From Gemmatimonadaceae bacterium (GTDB lineage Bacteria > Gemmatimonadota > Gemmatimonadetes > Gemmatimonadales > Gemmatimonadaceae): a DNA stretch of 64,000 nt. The translations under genes were made by a program, and so were the position numbers. Below, in pieces: positions 9,523-17,248 of this stretch. Under the pieces are notes generated by a model, which searched no databases, was not told the origin of the DNA, and saw nothing but the letters and a program-made list of their open reading frames with translations. How positions within the stretch are numbered: position 1 is the stretch's first letter; each line of letters opens with the position of its first letter. The stretch is taken from positions 1 through 64,000 of the forward strand of contig JAICOJ010000009.1 in the NCBI GenBank assembly GCA_025930755.1. Reading direction: 5' to 3'.

Positions 9523-10683
9523 CTAACGCACCGCGGGCCGGTCGTCGCGATCGACGACGCGGACCTGCATGCCGCGGCCAAGTGTGCCGACGTTGCCGAC
9601 GATCACGCGATCGCCCTCCTCGAGACCCGAGGTGATCTCGACGATGCCGGTCGCGTCATCGACGACGCCGATCTGCACCTCTTTCTGGGCTACGGTCTCC
9701 CCCTCGATCGTATAGACGTACGGGCTGCCGCTCTCGGACTGGCGGATCGCCGCGCCGGGAATGACGAGGGCCTGCGGAATCGCGCGACCCACCACCCGCC
9801 CCGACACGAACGTGCCCCCCTTGAGTGTGCCAGACGGGTTCGCGACCTGCACGTAGACCGTGATCGACCGTGTCGCGGGATCGATCGTCGGGCTCACGCG
9901 GACGACGCGTCCTTCGATGGTGCGGCCGTCGGCGATGAAGCGAGCGAGCTGTCCCGTGCGCACGTTGCTCGCGTAGCGCGCCGGAATGGTTGCCGCCAGC
10001 TCGAGCGCATCGGTCCGCACGAGCGTGAAGAGTTGCGCGCCGCGCGCGACGTGCTCGCCACTCTCGATGAACCGCCGCTCGAGCACGCCCGTCGTCGGCG
10101 CCAGCACTCGCGTGTCGCGGGATTCCGTGGACGCCGCCCGGACCTGCGACTCCGCCGCCGCCAGCTGCGCGCGCGCCGCCGCAACGGCCTGCTCGGCGGC
10201 CCGCACGTCGCGCTCCGGAACCGCGCCCGCCTTCAGCAGCTCTCGCCCTTGCTCGAGATTCCACTCGGCCGTCGATAGCGCTGACTGCGCGGCGACGCGC
10301 GATGCGATCGCGCTCTGTCTGGCGCTCTCCTGATCCGCGGCCTCGAACTGCGCGAGCAGCTGGCCTTCTCGAACGTGCGCGCCTTCACGGACGTAGACGC
10401 CGATGAGATCGCCCTCGATGCGGGCGCGGACGTCGACCGTCTCGATGGGACGCAGGTCGCCCGTCAGCGGGACGCTCTCCTCGATAGGCGCGCGGCGTGC
10501 GGTCGCAACGTCTTCGGAGGCGAGCGAGACGGAGGGACGCCCGGCGCCCCCGGGGCCGCCCGGAGCGCCGCCCCCGTTAGGCCCCTGGGCCGCTTGCGCC
10601 TGGTCCTCTTTCCCACTGCCGCACGCGGTGGTCGCGGCGAGAGCAAGGACGCAGAGAAGGCGCGCGAACGATCTATGGTGCAT
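9523..10683 (-). CDS. Efflux RND periplasmic adaptor (HlyD/AcrA family), lipoprotein
   Basis: MHHRSFARLLCVLALAATTACGSG lipobox; VDVRARIEGDLIGVYVREGAHVREGQLLAQF; 11-bp overlap with TolC stop. Confidence 0.93.
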   Translation of the reverse strand: MHHRSFARLLCVLALAATTACGSGKEDQAQAAQGPNGGGAPGGPGGAGRPSVSLASEDVATARRAPIEESVPLTGDLRPIETVDVRARIEGDLIGVYVREGAHVREGQLLAQFEAADQESARQSAIASRVAAQSALSTAEWNLEQGRELLKAGAVPERDVRAAEQAVAAARAQLAAAESQVRAASTESRDTRVLAPTTGVLERRFIESGEHVARGAQLFTLVRTDALELAATIPARYASNVRTGQLARFIADGRTIEGRVVRVSPTIDPATRSITVYVQVANPSGTLKGGTFVSGRVVGRAIPQALVIPGAAIRQSESGSPYVYTIEGETVAQKEVQIGVVDDATGIVEITSGLEEGDRVIVGNVGTLGRGMQVRVVDRDDRPAVR

Positions 10684-12070
10684 TGGCGGTAGTCTGAGGC
10701 GAAATGGCGGTGCCGCCCGGCAGCGGAATGGGGCGCCCGAGGGCGCGCGCCAGCTCGGCGGCCGCGAGGTACAGGTCGACTGCGCTCTGTGCCTCATCGG
10801 TCTGAGAGATGAGCAGCTGCAACTGGGAGTCGGAGACTTCCAGCGACGTCCCGATGCCGCGCGAATAGCGCAGCGACGCGAGGCGGAAGGTCTCGTCGGC
10901 TTCCGTGACCGTCTGGCGCCGCGCAGCGAACACCGCGCGCGAGCGGTTGAGCTCGGCGCGCGCACGCGCCACCTCGAGCGCCACCGCTTCACGCTCCTGC
11001 GCGAGGGCGATTTCGGCCACCGCGAGCTGCGCTTGAGCGAGGTCTATCGCCCCCTTCGCGCGCAGCCCGTCGAACAGCGGCCACGAAAAGTTGACGCCCA
11101 CCGTGCGATCGCCGAACCACCCGCCGTTCTGACAGGAGCGATCCGGCGGCGATCCTTCCGGGCAAAAGCGCGCATCGGTCTCTCCGCGACCGGGAGGGAA
11201 CCCGCTCTGCGGGAATGCCTGCACCCCGGTCTGGAAGAACACCGATATCGTCGGCAGCCAGTCCGCGCGGGCCATCGCGATCGCATCGCGGCGCGCGCGC
11301 ACCGTGAGCTCCGCGGCCCGAATCGAAGCGCGGTCGCTCCCGTCGTCCTGCGTTTGCGCCACAGCGGTCATGATGAGCGGAACCGTGCTCGAGTCGATCG
11401 TCGTCGTCAGGCGGATGGGTGCTTCCGCCGGCAGATTGAGCAATCGCCGAAGCTCGAGGAGCGCAATCTCCCGATCGTTCTGCGCCTGGATGACGAGGGG
11501 CTCGAGGTTCGCGCGTTCCACGCGAGAGCGCAGCACATCGTAGCGCGCGACGCGTCCAGCGGTGAACAGCTGCTCGGACTGCGTCACGCGCTGGCTGGCC
11601 AGAATCAGGTTCTCGCCGCGAATGTGCTCGAAGCGCTCCGCGAGGGACGCGGCGAGATACGCCCGCAGCACGCCCACCGCGACTTCCGAGCGCGTCTCCC
11701 CGGCGGTGAGGCGCGATGCCTCACGAACTCTGCGAGCCGCACGCCACGACGCGAACTCGCGGCCGCCCTGAAAGAGCGTCTGCGAAAAATTCGCGTTGAC
11801 GTTGTACGTGTTCGGCTGGTTGAAAACCTGATTGACGGCGCGCGCCCGGGCGTTGGCGATGACGTGATTGTAGGTCCCGGTGAGTCGGATCTGCGGCAGC
11901 GCGCCGGCCCGCGATGTCGTCACCTGTGCTTCGGTGATCGCGACGTCGGCGTTGGCGCGCTTCACCTCGTCGGCGTCCCGGAGCGCGAGCGTCACGGCCT
12001 CCGGCAGTGAAAGACGCAGGGTATCCTGCTGCGCGACCGCCAGGCTGAGAAAAACGAGAGTGAGAATCAT
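10673..12070 (-). CDS. TolC family outer membrane efflux protein
   Basis: 465 aa, LSLPEAVTLALRDADEVKRANADVAITEAQ..., operon with RND and HlyD. Confidence 0.92.
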   Translation of the reverse strand: MILTLVFLSLAVAQQDTLRLSLPEAVTLALRDADEVKRANADVAITEAQVTTSRAGALPQIRLTGTYNHVIANARARAVNQVFNQPNTYNVNANFSQTLFQGGREFASWRAARRVREASRLTAGETRSEVAVGVLRAYLAASLAERFEHIRGENLILASQRVTQSEQLFTAGRVARYDVLRSRVERANLEPLVIQAQNDREIALLELRRLLNLPAEAPIRLTTTIDSSTVPLIMTAVAQTQDDGSDRASIRAAELTVRARRDAIAMARADWLPTISVFFQTGVQAFPQSGFPPGRGETDARFCPEGSPPDRSCQNGGWFGDRTVGVNFSWPLFDGLRAKGAIDLAQAQLAVAEIALAQEREAVALEVARARAELNRSRAVFAARRQTVTEADETFRLASLRYSRGIGTSLEVSDSQLQLLISQTDEAQSAVDLYLAAAELARALGRPIPLPGGTAISPQTTANAP

Positions 12071-12119
12071 CGAGAGAATACGGCTGAAACGCCTCGATCG
12101 TTGGAACGATCGTGTTTCC

Positions 12120-12719
12120 TTACCGACTGCTGACCTTTGACAGCGCGCGTCGAATCAGCTCGGGGGCGGACATCCCGCGTCCCCCCTCATCGAGCGCACT
12201 CCGGACGGCTTTCTCGGCATCGACCGATGCATAGCCGAGCGAGACCAGCGCCCGCATCGCGTCGTCCGCGCCCGCGCCGTCAGGGCGTGTGGGGCCCCCG
12301 ACGTCGCCCTGGACGTCGTCCAGCTTGTCAGCCAGGTCCAGAATCAGCCGCTCCGCCTTCTTGCGCCCCACGCGGGGCACGCCCTGGAGGGTCGCCACGT
12401 CCTTCTCGCGAATGGCGCGAACGACCCTGTCCGCCGACAGGGCCGACAACATCCCCAACGCTAATGCAGGGCCAATACCCGAGGCGGTGAGAAGGCGCTG
12501 AAAGACGCGCTTTTCGACCACCGTCGCGAAGCCGAAGAGCTGCCAGCCGTCCTCGCGAACCACGAGGTGCGTGTGGAGCGCCGTGTCCTCGCCGACCTTG
12601 GGCAGCATCTCGAACACCGAGAGCGGAACCGAGAGTTCGTACCCGGTTCCGCCCTGGGTCATGATCTCGACCCGGTCGAGATCCTTCGCGACGAGCTTGC
12701 CGCGTACGTGCGCAATCAC
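12120..12719 (-). CDS. ruvA: Holliday junction DNA helicase RuvA
   Basis: MIAHVRGKLVAKDLDRVEI..GIGPALALGMLS..LQGVPRVGRKKAERLILDLADKL. Confidence 0.96.
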   Translation of the reverse strand: MIAHVRGKLVAKDLDRVEIMTQGGTGYELSVPLSVFEMLPKVGEDTALHTHLVVREDGWQLFGFATVVEKRVFQRLLTASGIGPALALGMLSALSADRVVRAIREKDVATLQGVPRVGRKKAERLILDLADKLDDVQGDVGGPTRPDGAGADDAMRALVSLGYASVDAEKAVRSALDEGGRGMSAPELIRRALSKVSSR

Positions 12720-13264
12720 ACTTTGCGTCCGCGTACCGGGCGAACGCCCAGCGTGAGCGTCGCGGCATGCTCGATGTCGCCGAGGCGAGGCACGCGCGCC
12801 GACATGATGTGCGCGAGCGCCACCGCGGCCGCATCGGCGGCATCACTCGGTGAGGGGGTGGTTCGCAACCGCAGCAGTCGCGTCACCATGAACTGGACCT
12901 GCTCCTTCGTCGCCGCGCCCGTGCCGACGACGGCCTTCTTGATCTCCGCCGGCGGATACTCGTGCACGGGAAGATGCGCCTGCTCCCCCGCGAGCAGAAT
13001 CACGCCGCGCGCGTGCCCGAGCACGACCGTCGTGCGCACGTTCCGCGAATAGAACACGTCCTCCACGGCGAGCGCGTCGGGCTGGAGCCGTTCGATGAGC
13101 GCGCTGACGTCCTCGTAGATCTCGCGCAGCCGCACCGGTAGCCGGTCGCGCGCGCTGGTGCGAATGACGCCGCACTCCACGAGCGCGAGCGACCCGAACG
13201 GCTCGCCCCGGACGGCACCGTAGCCGGTGAGCGCGGTTCCCGGATCGATGCCGAGAACTAGCAT
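12716..13264 (-). CDS. ruvC: Crossover junction endodeoxyribonuclease RuvC
   Basis: MLVLGIDPGTALTGYGAV..LAVEDVFYSRNVRTTVVLGHARGVI; the longer ORF to 13411 is read-through of the upstream repeat. Confidence 0.95.
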   Translation of the reverse strand: MLVLGIDPGTALTGYGAVRGEPFGSLALVECGVIRTSARDRLPVRLREIYEDVSALIERLQPDALAVEDVFYSRNVRTTVVLGHARGVILLAGEQAHLPVHEYPPAEIKKAVVGTGAATKEQVQFMVTRLLRLRTTPSPSDAADAAAVALAHIMSARVPRLGDIEHAATLTLGVRPVRGRKV

Positions 13265-13393
13265 GAGGAACGAGGAACGAGGAACGAGAAGGCGAACAGG
13301 AACGAGGAACGAGGAACGAGGAAGCGGCTGGCCGCCCTCCGCGCGCGGGGCCGTCCTGGCCACTTCCTCGTTCCTCGTTCCTCGTTCCTGTTC
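13265..13393. repeat. Heptamer (GAGGAAC)n inverted-repeat element between yebC and ruvC
   Basis: gaggaacgaggaacgaggaacgag...aggaacgaggaacgaggaacgaggaag / loop / cttcctcgttcctcgttcctcgttcctgttca. Confidence 0.95.
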
Positions 13394-14135
13394 ACGCCCC
13401 TGCCATCTCACTCACATCCATGTCGAAGTTCGCCGCCACCTTCTGCACGTCGTCGAGATCCTCGACTTCCTCCAGCAGCTTGAGCAGTTGCTCGGCGGTC
13501 TTTCCCTCGACGCGAACGGTGTTCTTCGGGATGTTCGCGATCTCGGACTCCTGAATCGCGATGCCCTTCGCCTCGAGCGAGCCCTTCACCTGATGGAGCG
13601 AGGTGGGGTCGGTCGTGACGATGAACTGCTCGCCCTCGCGCTTCATGTCCTCGGCTCCGGCATCCAGCGCCGCTTCGAGCGCCGCGTCCTCGCTGACGCG
13701 CGTCGCGTCGAGGTAGATCTGACCTTTCCGCTCGAACATCCAGGCAACCGAGTTCGACGCGCCGAGGTTGCCGCCGAGTCGCGAGAACTTGTGACGAAGG
13801 TCCGCGACCGTCCGCGTTGGGTTGTCGGTGAGGGTGTGCACCAGAATCGCGACGCCCCCGGGACCGAAGCCCTCGTAGGTGATCTCGGAGTAGCTGACTC
13901 CCTCGAGCTCGCCCGTCCCCTTCTTGATCGCGCGCTCGATGTTGTCTTTGGGCATCGACGCCGCCCGCGCCGCCTCGATGGCCGTGCGCAGCCGCGGATT
14001 CCCGTCCGGATCGCCGCCGCCCGACTTGGCGGAGACCGTTATCTCACGGATGAGCTTGGTGAAGAGCGCGCCGCGCTTGGCATCGGCGGCGGCCTTGTAG
14101 TGCTTGATCTGCTTCCACTTGCTGTGACCGGCCAT
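13392..14135 (-). CDS. yebC: YebC/PmpR family protein
   Basis: MAGHSKWKQIKHYKAAADAKRGALFTKLIREITVSAKSGGGDPDGNPRLRTAI. Confidence 0.96.
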   Translation of the reverse strand: MAGHSKWKQIKHYKAAADAKRGALFTKLIREITVSAKSGGGDPDGNPRLRTAIEAARAASMPKDNIERAIKKGTGELEGVSYSEITYEGFGPGGVAILVHTLTDNPTRTVADLRHKFSRLGGNLGASNSVAWMFERKGQIYLDATRVSEDAALEAALDAGAEDMKREGEQFIVTTDPTSLHQVKGSLEAKGIAIQESEIANIPKNTVRVEGKTAEQLLKLLEEVEDLDDVQKVAANFDMDVSEMAGA

Positions 14136-14173
14136 TGGACGGGCGGGAGGGAGTTGGAGGCGGGGAAATATAA

Positions 14174-14289
14174 CGTAACTGCGAACTGCGAGCTGCGAAC
14201 TAGAACCCCGGGAGGCCTCCATTCGGTGGGCGAAGCGTCCCGGGGTGTTAGTTCGCAGTTCGCAGTTCGCAGTTCGCAGTTCGCAGCTT
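14174..14289. repeat. Heptamer (GCAGTTC/GCAGCTC)n inverted-repeat element
   Basis: aactgcgaactgcgagctgcgaac ... gttcgcagttcgcagttcgcagttcgcagttcgcagc; nested loop palindrome accccggga..tcccggggt. Confidence 0.95.
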
Positions 14290-15138
14290 TCACTCCGCCA
14301 TATCCTCGAACCTGAGCCACTGCTTGTAGAAGTACAGATCCACGTACATCCCGCTAGGCCCGTTGCGATTCTTGAGAATCGAGAGCTCCGTGGCGCCCTC
14401 GGCGCCTTGAAGGGCGGGGTAGAGCTCCTCGCGGAAGAGGCCCAGCACGATGTCGGCATGCTGTGCCGGCGCTCCAAGGGCGCCGAGATCGGCGAGCGTC
14501 GGCCGCGGGTCGGCGCGCGTGGAGACGAGGTAGGGCGTATGCCCGGTCAGCATGACGGCGATGTTGAGCTCCACCGCCACCCGCTTCAGCTCGCGGATGG
14601 CGTGCGCGAATTGCTCGTCCTGCGTCGTCGAGCCCACGGCGAGCGCCTGGAGGGGATCGATGATGACGAGTGCCGCATCGGCGATCGAGCGGAGCTCGAG
14701 GGCCAGCGCATCGACGCCGGCGCCTGGCAATCCATAGACGTCGGGCATGCGCTCGCGCAGGCGAACGGCGGCGGCTCCAAGCGAGGCCCGCGTCGCCTCA
14801 TCGAGCGTGCCGCCCCGAATGTCGTCGATGCGAGCGCGGCCCTCGAGAGCGAGCGCCCGCTCGATCACGCGCTCCGTGCTCGCTTCGCCCGTAAAAAAGG
14901 TCGACGCATGTCCGTTTTGGGCGGCCCGCACCGCGATCGCCAGCGCCAGAGCTGACTTTCCGACACCGATGTCGCCCCCGATCAGCACGAGGTCACCGCG
15001 CCGCAAACCGCCGCCGAGCGCGCGGTCGAGGCTCGGGAATCCGGTCGCGATCGTGTCCACCGGCGGGGCGCCGTCGGAGACGGCGTCCACGCGCCGCATG
15101 ACGCGTCCCAGAGGCGAAAGATCGGTGATGCGAGTCAT
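14290..15138 (-). CDS. DnaB-helicase-C-domain/RecA-like ATPase
   Basis: VDTIATGFPSLDRALGGGLRRGDLVLIGGDIGVGKSALALAIAV (Walker A), ALVIIDPLQAL (Walker B). Confidence 0.85.
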   Translation of the reverse strand: MTRITDLSPLGRVMRRVDAVSDGAPPVDTIATGFPSLDRALGGGLRRGDLVLIGGDIGVGKSALALAIAVRAAQNGHASTFFTGEASTERVIERALALEGRARIDDIRGGTLDEATRASLGAAAVRLRERMPDVYGLPGAGVDALALELRSIADAALVIIDPLQALAVGSTTQDEQFAHAIRELKRVAVELNIAVMLTGHTPYLVSTRADPRPTLADLGALGAPAQHADIVLGLFREELYPALQGAEGATELSILKNRNGPSGMYVDLYFYKQWLRFEDMAE

Positions 15139-15536
15139 CGGGAATTGACGAACGGCGCGGCGGTTACGGCACGCAGGTCGGCGAGGCTCGCGTCGTCTAG
15201 CCAGGGGGCCGCGACCTTCACGAGCTCCTCGATGGCCGCGACGATGGCTGTGCGATCGCGCGCCGTTGCATCGAGTGCGCGCGCGAGCGCCGGCCGCGCA
15301 CGCGCCGGCACCGCGATCGACGCGAGCCAGCTCTTGGCCGCCACGGCGCGCTCTTCGCGCTGCCTCACCTCGCCGGCCCTGGGCCCCAGCGCGTCGCACG
15401 AGAGGCGCGCGACCATCAGCGCCGCCATCGCGACCTCGCGCTCCCCACCGAGCGGCGCCCGCCCCACGCGCGCAGCAAGCGCGCGAAAGGGAAAGCGGAG
15501 GGGAGGGACGGCGAACGGTGGCCGGGGCGAAAGCAC
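15135..15536 (-). CDS. Hypothetical protein, translationally coupled (ATGA) to the ATPase
   Basis: 133 aa; ATGA overlap at 15135-15138. Confidence 0.6.
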   Translation of the reverse strand: MLSPRPPFAVPPLRFPFRALAARVGRAPLGGEREVAMAALMVARLSCDALGPRAGEVRQREERAVAAKSWLASIAVPARARPALARALDATARDRTAIVAAIEELVKVAAPWLDDASLADLRAVTAAPFVNSR

Positions 15537-15546
15537 CGGGAGAATC

Positions 15547-15668
15547 TAACTGCGAACTGCGAGCTGCGAACTAGACACCCGCGAGAGGCCCGCAGTTCGC
15601 AGCTCGCAGCTCGCAGCTCGCAGTTCGCAGCTCGCAGCTCGCAGTTCGCAGCTCGCAGTTCGCAGCTT
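15547..15668. repeat. Heptamer (GCAGTTC/GCAGCTC)n inverted-repeat element, strongly asymmetric arms
   Basis: Left arm about 3-4 units (aactgcgaactgcgagctgcgaac), right arm about 11 contiguous units; lies between divergent genes. Confidence 0.95.
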
Positions 15669-15679
15669 AGATTGACCTC

Positions 15680-17242
15680 ATGCCACTCCCCGCGAAGAGC
15701 ATCCTCTGGGTGGACGACGAGGCGGACCTGCTGGAGTCGCACCGGATCTTCCTCCGCGACAAAGGCTACGACGTCGACTCGGCGACCAATGCCGATGATG
15801 CCGTCGAGATGCTCAGGCGTCGGCCGTACGGCCTCGTGCTGCTCGATGAGCAGATGCCCGGCAAGCGGGGCCTCGAGGCCTTTCGCGAGCTGCGCGACGT
15901 CGATCCGGCGCTCCCCATCGTCATGGTCACCAAGAGCGAGGAAGACACGACGATGCGGGAGGCGATCGGCGTCAACGTGAGCGATTACCTCGTCAAGCCG
16001 ATCAATCCGCGACAGGTGCTCACCGTCGTCACGCGTATTCTCGAGGGCCCGCAGATCCGGCAGCAGGCAGTCGCGCGACAATTCGTCGAGCGCTTTCGCG
16101 CGCTCCAGAATGAGCGCGATCATGCGCTCGACTGGCGAGGCTGGATCGAGCGGTACGGTGAGCTCGTCGACTGGAGTATCGATCTGACGCAGATCGGCGA
16201 GGTGGGACTTCACGAGTCGCTCGAGGGGATGTACCCCAACATGCGCCGCGACTTCGCGGCGTACATTCGGCGCGAGTATCCTCGGTGGCTCCGCGATCTG
16301 GAGGGCGATCGTCCTCCCCTCTCCATCGACGTCGTGGGGGAATTCCTGCTGCCGATCCTCGAGCGCGAGCGTGCGGCGATGTTCGTGGTCGTCGACTGCA
16401 TGCGCCTCGACCAGTGGCGCGTTCTCATGCCACTGCTCGCGCCGATGTTCGAGATCGAGACCACGCACTATTTCTCGATACTTCCCACCGCGACCCCGTA
16501 TTCCCGCAACGCCCTCTTCAGCGGCCTCTTCCCCGGGGAGATCGCCGCGCGCTTCCCCGACTGGTGGGGCGATCGCGAGGACGAGACCCTCAACGCACAC
16601 GAGCGGCAGCTCCTCGAAGCGCAGCTCTCGGAGGGGGGGAAGCCGTACCCGGTCCGGTATGAGAAGATCTCGACGGCCGCCGACTCCGACGATCTCGTCA
16701 GGCGGCTGCCGAGCGCGCTCCCGGCCGAGGGCATTGGCGCCTTCGTCTTCAACTTCGTCGATCTGCTCACGCATGGCCGCAGCGAATCGGCGATCCTGTT
16801 CGAGGTCGCACGCGACGAGATCGCGCTCCGGCAGATCACGCGGCAGTGGTTCCAGCGCTCGGGACTCTTCACCCTGCTTCGTGAAGCGCAGCGGCGGAAG
16901 ATTCCCGTTCTCCTGACGACCGATCACGGCTCGATTCACTGCCTCTCGCCGGCCACGGTGTTCGCGAAGCGCGACGCCACCGCGAACCTGCGCTACAAGT
17001 TCGGCGAGGATCTGCGCGCCGAGCGGCCGGAGTTGGCGCTGCTGTTCACGAACTCGGATGACCTGCGCCTGCCGCGACGAGGCATGGGAGGCAACATCCT
17101 CCTGGCGACGGGCGATTCCTTCTTCGTCTACCCGACCAAGCTGCGCGAGTATCAGACGCGCTACCGCGGATCCTTCCTGCACGGCGGCGCCACTCCGGAG
17201 GAGATGATTCTTCCCATCGCGTTGCTCACGCCGCGCCGGTAG
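15680..17242 (+). CDS. PorX-like bifunctional response regulator / PglZ (alkaline-phosphatase-superfamily) protein
   Basis: N-terminal receiver SILWVDDEADLL..LVLLDEQMPGKRGLEAF..MVTKSEE..YLVKPINPRQ; C-terminal PglZ FVVVDCMRLDQW..NALFSGLFP..TTDHGSIH. Confidence 0.85.
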   Translation: MPLPAKSILWVDDEADLLESHRIFLRDKGYDVDSATNADDAVEMLRRRPYGLVLLDEQMPGKRGLEAFRELRDVDPALPIVMVTKSEEDTTMREAIGVNVSDYLVKPINPRQVLTVVTRILEGPQIRQQAVARQFVERFRALQNERDHALDWRGWIERYGELVDWSIDLTQIGEVGLHESLEGMYPNMRRDFAAYIRREYPRWLRDLEGDRPPLSIDVVGEFLLPILERERAAMFVVVDCMRLDQWRVLMPLLAPMFEIETTHYFSILPTATPYSRNALFSGLFPGEIAARFPDWWGDREDETLNAHERQLLEAQLSEGGKPYPVRYEKISTAADSDDLVRRLPSALPAEGIGAFVFNFVDLLTHGRSESAILFEVARDEIALRQITRQWFQRSGLFTLLREAQRRKIPVLLTTDHGSIHCLSPATVFAKRDATANLRYKFGEDLRAERPELALLFTNSDDLRLPRRGMGGNILLATGDSFFVYPTKLREYQTRYRGSFLHGGATPEEMILPIALLTPRR

Positions 17243-17248
17243 TCGCTC

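Noticed and set aside
13265-13411. RuvC N-terminal extension ERGTRNEEVARTAPRAEGG...SSFLVPVRLLVPRSSF
   Set aside because: Translation of the GAGGAAC repeat; 7-nt units with no stops keep the frame open. Native RuvC starts at MLVLGIDPG (13264).
15590-15667. Possible CRISPR array from repeated GCAGTTCGCAGCTC units
   Set aside because: Contiguous 7-nt units without spacers; no Cas1/Cas2 or other cas genes. The Cas4-like ORFs lie 5.5 kb away and are in an envelope-type operon.
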